Assembly (NCBI GenBank): GCA_964399195.1
Contig: CAYNPY010000047.1
Coordinates: 1 to 28,116, forward strand
Length of the DNA stretch: 28,116 nucleotides
Origin: CAINDZ01 sp964399195
GTDB taxonomy: Bacteria > Krumholzibacteriota > Krumholzibacteriia > LZORAL124-64-63
Reading direction: 5' to 3'
The notes beneath the pieces were generated by a model. The model worked only from the letters and a program-made list of their open reading frames with translations. It did not search any database and was not told where the DNA came from. A program made the position numbers and the translations under genes. Positions 7,956 through 15,821 of this stretch are shown here, piece after piece; the first letter of the stretch is position 1, and each line of letters begins with the position of its first letter.

Positions 7956-8501
7956 ATGCGAACCCTGCTTCTGCTGACGTCCCTGCTCCTGGCGGCGGGT
8001 TCCGCCACCGCCCAGGTCATCAACGGCGATTTCGAGGCCGGCTCCACCGGCTGGGTCTCCACGGTCCCGTCCGGCTGCCCGGTGGTCGACCCGGCGGGCG
8101 GCAATCCCGGCGGCTGCGGCATCCTGCCCTACTACACCACCAGCGCCACCTGTGACGGAAGCCTTTCGCAGACCTTCAATTGCGGCGCGCCGGGCGGCAA
8201 CTGCGAGATCTCCTTCGACTACCGCGTCGACTTCCTGGGCGGGATCGGGGCCGTGGTCTTCGGCCTGACGTTCGACGGGGGCAACACCTGGCCCTTCAAC
8301 GCGAACGGGGCCACCGCGGGCTGGCAATCGGCGTCCGTGACCGTGCCCTGCGGGCCGGTGACGATGTCCTTCGGCGTCGTCACCGCCACCCGGACCATCC
8401 AGGACTGGGAGTTCCGCGTCGACAACGTGACGGCCTCCTGCGTCGATCCCGTCGCGGCCGAGACCCAGGCCTGGGGCGGGCTCAAGGCGACCTACAGGTA
8501 G
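7956..8501 (+). CDS. Secreted Cys-rich beta-sandwich protein, unknown function
   Basis: 181 residues. The start at 7956 gives a clean signal peptide (MRTLLLLTSLLLAAGSATAQ, cleavage expected before VINGDF), with GGAA in the leader; upstream in-frame starts would read through the promoter. The mature part begins VINGDFEAGSTGW, an opening typical of extracellular carbohydrate-binding-like jelly-roll domains, and holds seven cysteines, which suggests disulfides. Alternating hydrophobic strands (VVFGLTFDGG, VTMSFGVVTATR, WEFRVDNV) support a beta-sandwich. It has no FlgD-like sorting module; instead it ends abruptly in WGGLKATYR. It may bind glycans or be a surface protein; no enzyme motif is visible. 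Confidence 0.8.
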   Translation: MRTLLLLTSLLLAAGSATAQVINGDFEAGSTGWVSTVPSGCPVVDPAGGNPGGCGILPYYTTSATCDGSLSQTFNCGAPGGNCEISFDYRVDFLGGIGAVVFGLTFDGGNTWPFNANGATAGWQSASVTVPCGPVTMSFGVVTATRTIQDWEFRVDNVTASCVDPVAAETQAWGGLKATYR

Positions 8502-8518
8502 GCGCGCGGCCATGGGCT

Positions 8519-8534
8519 GCCCGCTGCTGCGGGC
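8519..8534 (+). terminator. Possible weak terminator hairpin
   Basis: GCCCGC and GCGGGC pair across a four-base loop just after the small secreted protein gene, within a longer GC-rich stretch. No U-run follows directly; a T4 lies about 18 bases on. Weak evidence. Confidence 0.25.
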
Positions 8535-8561
8535 GCGCGCGCCCGGACACCCGTTTTCACT

Positions 8562-8590
8562 TTGTTCGCAAACCGAACATAGTGTATAAT
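8562..8590 (+). promoter_or_regulatory. Promoter of the GH16 glucanase gene
   Basis: TTGTTC (8562-8567), a 17-base spacer and a perfect TATAAT (8585-8590) in an AT-rich island. Expected leader of about 96 bases to the ATG at 8693. Confidence 0.75.
8563..8579. promoter_or_regulatory. Palindromic operator candidate TGTTCG-N5-CGAACA
   Basis: A perfect six-base inverted repeat begins inside the -35 box and fills most of the spacer of the GH16 promoter. A protein bound here would block RNA polymerase, so the glucanase gene is probably repressed. It is not the LexA box (GAAC-N4-GTTC), whose arms face the other way. The cognate regulator is not evident in the window. Confidence 0.55.
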
Positions 8591-8692
8591 GTGGGTGCCC
8601 GGGCGCCCCGGCGTGGCGCCCCGGCCCCCGTGGCCGGCACCCGACAGCGGAGGCCGCCGTCGACGCCGCCTGCAGCAAGGGGACCGCACGCG

Positions 8693-10597
8693 ATGACCAC
8701 CAGCACCCGCCGCCCGCTCAGCACCGCCGCCATCGCCCTGACTTTCGCGGTGGCCATCGCCGCCTTGCCGCGCCCCGCCGCCGCCACCTGGTCGCTGGTC
8801 TGGGCCGACGAGTTCAACGGCACCAGCCTGGATGCCGCGAACTGGGCGCCGGACATCGGCGACGGCTGTCCGGATCTGTGCGGTTGGGGCAACAACGAGC
8901 TGCAATACTACCGGTCGCAGAACGTCGCGGTGACCGGCGGCAACCTCGTGCTCACCGCGCGCGCCGAGTCGTTCGGGGGCCGAGCCTTCACCTCGGGGAA
9001 GGTCACCACGCGCGGCAAGCGGACGTTTCTGTACGGGCGCGTGGAGATGCGCGCCAAGCTGCCGACCGGCGGCGGCATGTGGCCCGCGTTCTGGATGATG
9101 CCGGCGGCCGACGTCTACGGCGGCTGGGCGGCCAGCGGCGAGATCGACATCATGGAGTCGGCCAACGCCACGACCACCGTCGGCGGCGCGCTGCACTACG
9201 GCGGCAGCTTCCCCGACAACACGTCGACCAGCGGGTCGTATTCGCTGGGCGGCGCGAACTTCGCCGACGACTTCCACGTCTACGCCGTCGAGTGGGAGCC
9301 CGACGCGATCCGCTGGTACGTGGACGGCACGCTGTTCATGACCCGCACCAGCGCGCAGTGGTATTCGAACAACGCGCCGGGCAACGACCGCGCGCCCTTC
9401 GACCAGCCGTTCTACATCATCCTGAACACCGCGGTCGGCGGCTGGTACACCGGCTGCACCAGCACGGCCTGCGTCACCGCCAGCCTGCCGCAGCAGTTCC
9501 TGATCGACTACGTCCGTGTCTATGAGGACATCCCCAACGCGCTGCCCGTGGTGACGATCACCGCGCCGGGGCCCGTCGCGACGGTGCCGGCCGGCGACAT
9601 CGCGATCACCGCCGCGGCGTCCGACCCCGACGGCACGGTGGCCAAGGTCGAGTTCCTCAACGGCGCGACGCTGCTGCACATCGCCACGACGCCGCCCTAC
9701 GCCTACACCTGGCCCGCGGTCCCGGCCGGCTGCTACACGGTGACGGTGCGGGCGACCGACAACCTGGGCGGCACCGCCGACGCCACCGTGGACCTGACCG
9801 TGGGCGCCGGCTGCGGCCAGGCGGCGTGGCCCGGCGTCACGCCGGTCATGCCCGGACGGATCCAGGCGGAGGACTACGACATCGGCGGCGCCGGCGTGGC
9901 CTACCTGGACACCGAGCCGGCCAACAACGGCGGGCGCTACCGTCCGGCCGAGGGCGTGGACATCGAGAACTGCACCGACACGGGCGGCGGCTTCAACGTG
10001 GGCTGGATCAACCCCGGCGAGTGGATCGAGTACACCGTCGAGGTGCCCGCGGCCGGCGGCTACACGCTGCGGGCCCGCGTCGCCTCGCTGTCGGGCGGCG
10101 GCAGCTTCCGCCTGGAATTCAACGGGGTCGACCGCACGGGCAACATCGTCGTGCCGAACACGACCGGTTGGCAGACCTGGACGACGGTGTCGGCCCCGGC
10201 CTTCCTGCCGGCGGGCACGCACGTCATGCGCTTCGTGCCGACCGGCGCGGGCTTCAACCTGAACTGGCTGGAGATCGCCGCCGGCGCCTCGGCGGTCGAG
10301 GTCGAGGTGCCGACGGCGGCGCCGCGCCTGCTGTCCGCGCACCCGAACCCGTTCAACCCGCGCACCGTGATCAGCTACGAGCTGCCGGAGCCGGCCGCCG
10401 TGCGGCTGACCGTCCACGACACGGCCGGCAGGCTCGTGCGCACGTTGGTGGCGAACGCCGCCGTCGCCGAGGGCCGCCACGAAGTCGCCTGGGACGGCCG
10501 AGACGACGCCGGCCGCGGCCTGCCGGCGGGCGTGTACCATTGCCGGCTGGAGGCCGGCGGACGGGCCACCGGTCGGGCGCTGACGCTGCTGAAGTAG
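8693..10597 (+). CDS. Secreted GH16 beta-glucanase with Ig-like, CBM6 and C-terminal sorting domains
   Basis: 634 residues; AAGGGGA lies nine bases before the ATG. Signal peptide at residues 1-32 (hydrophobic IALTFAVAIAAL, cleavage near AAA-TWS). The GH16 domain spans about 33-280; EIDIME at 150-155 holds the nucleophile E150 and acid/base E155, and the Met between Asp and the second Glu marks the laminarinase-type beta-bulge subgroup. An Ig/PKD-like domain follows (about 285-375, SDPDGTVAKVEF), then CBM6 (about 385-528, with RIQAEDYD and NPGEWIEYTV). From about 545 comes the FlgD-like module with HPNPFNP at 550, DTAGRLVRTL and WDGRDDAGR. Likely hydrolyses beta-1,3 or mixed-linkage glucan outside the cell. 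Its stop is seven bases from the stop of the convergent gene. Confidence 0.95.
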   Translation: MTTSTRRPLSTAAIALTFAVAIAALPRPAAATWSLVWADEFNGTSLDAANWAPDIGDGCPDLCGWGNNELQYYRSQNVAVTGGNLVLTARAESFGGRAFTSGKVTTRGKRTFLYGRVEMRAKLPTGGGMWPAFWMMPAADVYGGWAASGEIDIMESANATTTVGGALHYGGSFPDNTSTSGSYSLGGANFADDFHVYAVEWEPDAIRWYVDGTLFMTRTSAQWYSNNAPGNDRAPFDQPFYIILNTAVGGWYTGCTSTACVTASLPQQFLIDYVRVYEDIPNALPVVTITAPGPVATVPAGDIAITAAASDPDGTVAKVEFLNGATLLHIATTPPYAYTWPAVPAGCYTVTVRATDNLGGTADATVDLTVGAGCGQAAWPGVTPVMPGRIQAEDYDIGGAGVAYLDTEPANNGGRYRPAEGVDIENCTDTGGGFNVGWINPGEWIEYTVEVPAAGGYTLRARVASLSGGGSFRLEFNGVDRTGNIVVPNTTGWQTWTTVSAPAFLPAGTHVMRFVPTGAGFNLNWLEIAAGASAVEVEVPTAAPRLLSAHPNPFNPRTVISYELPEPAAVRLTVHDTAGRLVRTLVANAAVAEGRHEVAWDGRDDAGRGLPAGVYHCRLEAGGRATGRALTLLK

Positions 10598-10608
10598 GGG
10601 CGCTTCAG
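10589..10608. terminator. Small hairpin spanning two convergent stops
   Basis: CTGAAG (10589-10594) and CTTCAG (10603-10608) pair around an eight-base loop. The TAG of the GH16 gene lies in the loop and the TGA of the opposite gene in the right arm. With seven bases between the genes, this is the only structure available as a shared end signal; six pairs and no U-run make it weak. Confidence 0.3.
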
Positions 10609-13538
10609 GGTATCTGGCCGAGGCTGCGCTCGCCTGCGGCGCGCAGCGCAGCCTCGACCGCCTCCGCGGTCGGAAGCCCGCCCGAAGTCGGCGGCAGCGC
10701 GCCGACGGCGCGCGTCAGCTCGGCCAGTCCCTCTCCGACCCGCCGACCGATGGCATCGTCAAGGGTCGTGAAGTCACCGTCGACGAATGCCTGCCCGTAG
10801 ATCCGCCTCCCGGCCAGCTGGACGAACGAGACCAGGGCGCGCTCGCGGCTCAGGTACTGGCGCACGGCGTCCACGCGCAGGGTCGCCGTGTCGCCGTTCG
10901 CGGCCGCGACGGGGAACGTCGCCGCGCCGACCGGCTCGGGCGCGGCGCCGGCGCCGTACCGCTCCTCGTCCAGCACGAAGCGCAGCGGCGCATAGCCCTC
11001 CGGCGCCATCGCCGCCACCGCCGCCAGCAGCCGAGGCGCCTGCGGGTCGCCGGCCAGACGCCGCGCGTGCGCGTCCCCGAAGGCGCGCCCGAGCGCGTCC
11101 AGCCGGTCGGGGTCGATGCCGGTCGCGCCCGGCGCCAGGTAGCCGGCCAGGCTCTCGCGCGCGGTCTCCAGCGCCGCGACGTTGGCGGCCTCGCACCGCG
11201 GGAGGCCCTGGGAGGCGGGCGCGGAGAATTCCAGCGCGAGGTTGTCGTCGGTGTTCAACGCCCCCGCGGCGCCGAACCGGCGCGCGCCCGCGGTCCCCAT
11301 CACGAAGTACGACAGCAGGTCCTCGGCGCCGTCCATGCGGGCCACCGCCAGGTCGTCGGCGATGCCCGGCGCGGCCAGCCGCGCCGCCAGCGCGGCCGGG
11401 TCGATCACGAGCGGCTCGAACGAGCCGACCAGCACCGCGTCGTAGTAGGTCGCGAAGACCAGCACGTGCGGGAACGCATCGGCGAACGTCCGCACGACGG
11501 TCTGCACGTCCCGCACGCCCAGCTCGTAGAGCGGCAGCCACTGGCTGGCGATGCCGCCGGGCGCCAGGCGCGCCGCGACCGCGGCGAAGAACTCGCGCGT
11601 GTACAGGTAGCCCGCGCCGCCCGACCACGGGTGGATGGGGTCGGCCGAGATGACGTCGAACCGCTCGCGCGTCGTCGCCAGGAAGTTGCGCCCGTCGTCG
11701 ATCACGATCCGCAGGCGCGGGTCCTCCAGCACGTTCCCGTTCCAGCGCGCGAAGAGCCGCCCGACGGCGATCATCTCGCGCTCGATCTCGGCCAGGACCA
11801 GCCGGCGCACGCCCGGGTGGCGCGCCGTCGCGCCCAACGTCATCGCGGTGCCGGTGCCCAGCACGAACACGTCGCGCGGCGCCGGGTGCAGCAGCAGCGG
11901 CAGGTGGCCCAGCGCCCGCTGCAGCTGGATGTCGATCGCGGCCGAGGAGGCCTCCGCCCGTCCGTTGACGACGTAGGTCTGGATGCCGTTGAGCGAGCGG
12001 AAGACGCTGACCGTCTCGTTGATGCCCTCGCGGTAGAAGATGACCTCAAGGTCCGGCTCGCCCCGGGCGTCCCGCGCAGCGCCGGCCGGCGTGTTGTTCA
12101 CGAAGCGCGCGAGCGCGTCGCGGTCCCAGGTGCCGTTCCAGCGGACCGCCGTCGTCAGCAGCGCGGCGACGCCGACCGTCGCCGCGGCCAGCAGCGCGCC
12201 CCGCCGTCGCGTGGCGGTCGCCGCGCCCGCGAGAAGCCCGGTGGCGACGCTGAGGGCGGCGAGGAAATGCAGGGCGCGCTCGATGCCCAGCGCGTCGATC
12301 AGCACGAAGCCGGCCGCCAGTGGCCCCAGGATGGCGCCGACCGTGTTGGCCGCCAGCAGCCGGCCCACGGCGTCGCCGGCGCCCGCGGCGCCGCGTCGCA
12401 GCGCCGCGCCGGCCGCCGGAACGGCCGCGCCCATGAAGAAGGCCGGCACCGCCAGGTGCCCGAAGGCCAGCACGGCGGTCATCGCCAGGCGGCTCGAGAA
12501 TGCGCCGCCGCCGATCCCGCCGAGCGCCTCCTGCACTGCGGTGACGGTCGCCGGCAGGGCGTCCAGGCGCGCGGTGACCACGAGGGCGGCCAGGCCGATC
12601 AGGACCTGCGTCGCGGCGAAGAGACGCGCGAATCCGGTCGCGCCCAGAGGCCGCCCGCGCGCGACGAGCACGGCGAGAGCCTGGCTGCCGAGCGCCATGC
12701 CGGCCAGGAACGCCGCCAGCATGATCGCGAAGCTGTACACAGAGGTGCCGACGCCGAAGGTCAGCATCCGCGTCCAGAGCACTTCGTAGCCCAGCGCGCA
12801 GAAGCCCGACAGGGCGACGCCGAGGAGCATCGCGCGGACGAGCCCGGGTTCCGCGCGCCTGTCTGCACCCGCGACCGCGGGCGTCGGCGGTTCCTGCGGG
12901 CGGTCCACGACGCGCGGCGCGGCTGCGGGCGTTGCGCTGCGCTGCAGGCGCATCGCGGCGATGCCGACCGTCAGGCTGAGGACGACGCCGGTCATGAGCG
13001 TGGCGGTGGCGCCGAAGTGCCGCAACAGCAGGAAACCGGCCGCCAGCGTGCCGGCCACCGCGCCGAACGTGTTGAGCGCGTACAGGCGCGCGAGCTGCCG
13101 CGGGAACGACGCGGCGTCGGCGGCGATGAAGCGCGTCATCACCGGGAAGGTGCCGCCCATCAGCGTGGTCGGAACGATCATCGCCACCAGCGCGAACGCC
13201 GCCCGCAGCGCCGTGAGCGCCGCCCGGTCGTCCGCCATCCCGCCGGCCAGGGCGCCGAACAGGCGCGGGTACACCGACATCAGAGCCAGGAAGCCGAGCG
13301 CCGACAGGCCGACCGCGCACTCGAGCAGGCCGTACAGGCGCAGGGGCCGCTCGCTGCGGTCGGCCGCGCCGGCCAGCAGCCGGTTTCCCAGCGCAAGGCC
13401 GGCCATGAACACCGCCAGCACGGTGGCCACCGCCAGGTGCGAAGCCCCCAGGACCAATCCCAGCGAGCGAGCCCAGACGACCTGGTAGATAAGGGCGGCG
13501 GCGCCGGACAGGAAAAAGAGCACTGCAGCGGAACGCAC
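10605..13538 (-). CDS. Fused multi-pass membrane / spermidine-synthase-like protein
   Basis: 977 residues from a GTG at 13538, chosen because GGAGGA stands nine bases upstream and the first membrane helix follows at once (VLFFLSGAAALIYQVVWARSL). Residues 1 to about 510 form a dozen or more membrane helices in two similar halves: YQVVWARS...MAGLALGN recurs as YEVLWTRM...LAGMALGS. From about 540 comes a Rossmann methyltransferase-like domain of the spermidine synthase fold: VLGTGTAMTLG (G561-x-G563), the acidic LAEIEREM, DDGRNF near 614 and SADPIHPWSGGAGYLYTREF. A tail of about 200 residues without recognisable motif follows. Such fusions are common in environmental bacteria; their substrate is rarely known, and this need not make spermidine, since no SpeD or ornithine/arginine decarboxylase gene is nearby. 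Confidence 0.9.
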   Translation of the reverse strand: MRSAAVLFFLSGAAALIYQVVWARSLGLVLGASHLAVATVLAVFMAGLALGNRLLAGAADRSERPLRLYGLLECAVGLSALGFLALMSVYPRLFGALAGGMADDRAALTALRAAFALVAMIVPTTLMGGTFPVMTRFIAADAASFPRQLARLYALNTFGAVAGTLAAGFLLLRHFGATATLMTGVVLSLTVGIAAMRLQRSATPAAAPRVVDRPQEPPTPAVAGADRRAEPGLVRAMLLGVALSGFCALGYEVLWTRMLTFGVGTSVYSFAIMLAAFLAGMALGSQALAVLVARGRPLGATGFARLFAATQVLIGLAALVVTARLDALPATVTAVQEALGGIGGGAFSSRLAMTAVLAFGHLAVPAFFMGAAVPAAGAALRRGAAGAGDAVGRLLAANTVGAILGPLAAGFVLIDALGIERALHFLAALSVATGLLAGAATATRRRGALLAAATVGVAALLTTAVRWNGTWDRDALARFVNNTPAGAARDARGEPDLEVIFYREGINETVSVFRSLNGIQTYVVNGRAEASSAAIDIQLQRALGHLPLLLHPAPRDVFVLGTGTAMTLGATARHPGVRRLVLAEIEREMIAVGRLFARWNGNVLEDPRLRIVIDDGRNFLATTRERFDVISADPIHPWSGGAGYLYTREFFAAVAARLAPGGIASQWLPLYELGVRDVQTVVRTFADAFPHVLVFATYYDAVLVGSFEPLVIDPAALAARLAAPGIADDLAVARMDGAEDLLSYFVMGTAGARRFGAAGALNTDDNLALEFSAPASQGLPRCEAANVAALETARESLAGYLAPGATGIDPDRLDALGRAFGDAHARRLAGDPQAPRLLAAVAAMAPEGYAPLRFVLDEERYGAGAAPEPVGAATFPVAAANGDTATLRVDAVRQYLSRERALVSFVQLAGRRIYGQAFVDGDFTTLDDAIGRRVGEGLAELTRAVGALPPTSGGLPTAEAVEAALRAAGERSLGQIP

Positions 13539-13587
13539 AGCCGGGCATCCTCCGGGAAGCGGGGGCAGGGTGCCTTTTCGAGCGCGG

Positions 13588-13616
13588 AAGATAGCACGGG
13601 AGCGCGGCGCACCCCA
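13588..13616 (-). promoter_or_regulatory. Candidate promoter of the membrane/spermidine-synthase fusion
   Basis: Read on the minus strand: TGGGGT (13616-13611), a 17-base spacer ending TGC, and TATCTT (13593-13588), an extended -10. The -35 is poor. Expected leader of about 43 bases. Confidence 0.45.
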
Positions 13617-13678
13617 GCCGGCCCTGTCGCGCCCGCGCCGCCGCTCAAGATCCGCCAACCCCCTGCCGATACCGTCCT

Positions 13679-13707
13679 GGGCGGTCCGGCTTCCGGCCGG
13701 ACCGCCC
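13679..13707 (+). promoter_or_regulatory. Perfect 12-bp hairpin in the subtilase gene leader
   Basis: GGGCGGTCCGGC (13679-13690) and its exact complement (13696-13707) flank a five-base loop, 61 bases before the subtilase ATG. It lies between two divergent genes, so it terminates neither; it could be a stabilising 5' mRNA hairpin, an attenuator or an operator. A weak -10-like GATACC sits just upstream at 13668. Confidence 0.5.
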
Positions 13708-13767
13708 GTTCGGCCGGCGCGTCGCCAAGGCAGCGCGGGCCCGCGCCATCCTCAGCGGGGAGCGATC

Positions 13768-15678
13768 ATGGACGGACGTCGCAATCTCATCCGCGCGCGC
13801 CTGCTGTTGCCGGTCGGCGTGCTGGTGGCCGCCGGCGGCTGGCTGGCGCTGGTCTCGCGCGACGGCGGCGGGGACGCCCGGCCGGGCGCGGCCGCGCTGT
13901 ACGGTTTCATGGGCGCCGACGCGCGCGAACTGGCCTACGCGCCCGACCGCCTGCTGGTGCAGGTCCGCGACGCGGCGCTGGTGCCGGAACTGTCGCCGGG
14001 CGCCCTGGACAAGGGCCGCTCGACGCCCATCGCGCGGACGGGGCTCGCCACGCTCGACGACCTGGTCGCCAAGGCGGGGCTGGCCGCCGTCAGCCGGCCG
14101 TACGCGGTCGCCGCCGCGGGCGCCAAGCGCGCGACCGCCGCGGGCGTCGACCGCTGGCTCCGCTTCGACTTCGCCGGCGAGCCCGACCTGCCCGCGCTGG
14201 CCGACGCCATCGCGGCGCTGCCCGAGATCGAGGCGGTGTCGCTGGACTGGCGCGCGTGGCCGGCCGACGCGGCCACCGATCCGCTGCTCGTCGCCAACTG
14301 GGGGCACGAGAACACGGCGCAGCTGCCCGCCTTCAACTCCATCGTCACCCAGGCCCATACCGGCCCCGGGGTGGGCGTCAAGGGCTTCGACGCCGATCTG
14401 CCGCAGGCCTGGCAGTTGCCCAAGGGCTTCGGCTCCAGCGACGTGGTCATCGCGATCATCGACTCGGGCGTGGACCTGGACCACCCGGACCTGCGTCTGG
14501 TCGAGGGCTATGACTTCGGCGACGGCGATGCCGATCCGGACGACGACTCCCTCGACGCGGGCCACGGCACCCACTGCGCGGGCGTGGCCGCGGCGCTGGC
14601 CGACGGCAACGGGGCGGTCGGCGTGGCGCCCGGCTGCGCGGTCATGCCGCTGAAGGTCGCCGGCAGCGACGGCGTGATCTGGTTCAGCGCCGTGCAGGCC
14701 GCGCTCTACCATGCGGCCGACAAGGGCGTGGCGGTGGCGAGCCTCAGCCTCGGCGCGCCCATCAAGACCGACGCCGCGACCGAGGCCGCGCTGCGTTACG
14801 CCTACGAGGCCGGCGTCGTCCTGGTGGCGGCCACCGGGAACACCAACCGGTCCGAGATCCTGTATCCGGCTTCCAGCCCCTACGTGATCGCCGTCGGCGC
14901 CGCCTCGCCCGGCGGCGACCGCAAGCGCAGCTCCAGCGTGCCGGCGGAAGTCGGCACCGGCGTCAGCACCGACCCCCACGGCGTCACCTGCGACGGCGAG
15001 CGGTGGTGGGGCTCCAGCTACGGCGCGGCGGCCCAGGACGCGGCTGACGCGGTCGACCTGCTGGGGCCGACGATCCTGCCCACCTGCGACATCGCCGGCC
15101 CCGGCGGCTCGCACGCGGGCGACTACGAGCCGTTCTTCGCCGGCACCAGCTGCGCGACGCCGTACGTGGCGGGCGTGGCGGCGCTGGTGCTCTCGACCAA
15201 GACAGACCTGACGCCCGCGCAGGTGCGCGAAGCCCTGACCATCGGCGCGCGCGACGTGGTCAGCATCGAGTCGCAGGCCGGCTGGGACCGCTACGCCGGC
15301 TACGGCCTGGTCAACGCGGTCGGGGCGATCCTCGGCGAGGCCCCCGCGCCGCCGGAAGACGAGCCCGAGGAGCCGGTGTCAGGTGGGGGATCGGCGCCGG
15401 TCGGCGTGCCGGCCGCGACGGCCGCGCTGGAGCAGAACCAGCCGAACCCGTTCAATCCCGTCACCAGCATCGCGTTCACGCTGCCGGTGTCCGGGCCTGC
15501 GCGGCTGGCCGTGTACAGCCTGCGCGGTGAGCTCGTGGCGCTCCTGGCCGACGGCGACCAGCCTGCCGGCAGCCACGTCGTCAACTGGGACGCCACCGGG
15601 CACCCGAGCGGAATCTACGTCTACCGTCTGCAGGCGCGGGACGTCGACCTGACGCGGAAGATGACGCTGGTCAAATAG
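13768..15678 (+). CDS. Secreted subtilisin-like serine protease (S8) with C-terminal sorting domain
   Basis: 636 residues; GGGGAG five bases before the ATG. Residues 1-35 act as signal or anchor (LLLPVGVLVAAGGWLALV). Residues about 45-195 look like an inhibitor-I9-type propeptide (ELAYAPDRLLVQVRDAAL). The catalytic domain carries the full triad: D232 in IIDSGVDLDHPDL, H266 in GHGTHCAGVAA and S461 in GTSCATPYVAG, with N358 in AATGNTN as the oxyanion residue. The spacing between N358 and S461 is longer than in subtilisin because of an inserted Cys-containing loop (CDGERWW, PTCDIAG). An acidic Pro-rich linker (APPEDEPEEPVSGGG) leads to the FlgD-like module with QPNPFNP near 558 and final KMTLVK. 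Likely cell-surface or extracellular and active. Confidence 0.95.
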   Translation: MDGRRNLIRARLLLPVGVLVAAGGWLALVSRDGGGDARPGAAALYGFMGADARELAYAPDRLLVQVRDAALVPELSPGALDKGRSTPIARTGLATLDDLVAKAGLAAVSRPYAVAAAGAKRATAAGVDRWLRFDFAGEPDLPALADAIAALPEIEAVSLDWRAWPADAATDPLLVANWGHENTAQLPAFNSIVTQAHTGPGVGVKGFDADLPQAWQLPKGFGSSDVVIAIIDSGVDLDHPDLRLVEGYDFGDGDADPDDDSLDAGHGTHCAGVAAALADGNGAVGVAPGCAVMPLKVAGSDGVIWFSAVQAALYHAADKGVAVASLSLGAPIKTDAATEAALRYAYEAGVVLVAATGNTNRSEILYPASSPYVIAVGAASPGGDRKRSSSVPAEVGTGVSTDPHGVTCDGERWWGSSYGAAAQDAADAVDLLGPTILPTCDIAGPGGSHAGDYEPFFAGTSCATPYVAGVAALVLSTKTDLTPAQVREALTIGARDVVSIESQAGWDRYAGYGLVNAVGAILGEAPAPPEDEPEEPVSGGGSAPVGVPAATAALEQNQPNPFNPVTSIAFTLPVSGPARLAVYSLRGELVALLADGDQPAGSHVVNWDATGHPSGIYVYRLQARDVDLTRKMTLVK

Positions 15679-15722
15679 TTGCATGCGCGGCACAATGAAG
15701 GATTAATTTCATCCGATTTCAG

Positions 15723-15751
15723 TTGGGGCCGGCCTCCTGACCTGCTAGGCT
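15723..15751 (+). promoter_or_regulatory. Candidate promoter of the lipoprotein gene
   Basis: TTGGGG (15723-15728), a 17-base spacer ending TGC, and TAGGCT (15746-15751). The CTGCTAGRCTC string is shared with the promoter at 7874. Expected leader of about 64 bases. Confidence 0.5.
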
Positions 15752-15773
15752 CAGGGGGCGCTGAAGATCACCG

Positions 15774-15800
15774 CGGCCGGGCCGCCAGGCGACCCGGCCG
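15774..15800 (+). promoter_or_regulatory. Leader hairpin before the lipoprotein gene
   Basis: CGGCCGGG (15774-15781) and CCCGGCCG (15793-15800) pair perfectly around an 11-base loop, followed by a pyrimidine stretch TTCCTCTTCC. It lies between the candidate promoter and the start codon, so it could be an attenuator, or a terminator for the subtilase transcript. Confidence 0.4.
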
Positions 15801-15821
15801 TTCCTCTTCCGGGGGTGCCCC

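Noticed and set aside
8563..8579. LexA/SOS box in the GH16 promoter
   Set aside because: The arms are GTTCG...CGAAC, the reverse of the GAAC-N4-GTTC arrangement, with a five-base centre.
10605..13538. Spermidine biosynthesis locus
   Set aside because: The domain has the fold and motifs, but there is no decarboxylase gene nearby and membrane-fused members often have unknown substrates.
11067..14513. Plus-strand open frame of 1148 codons
   Set aside because: Antisense to the membrane/spermidine-synthase fusion and then out of frame with the subtilase; no recognisable domain.
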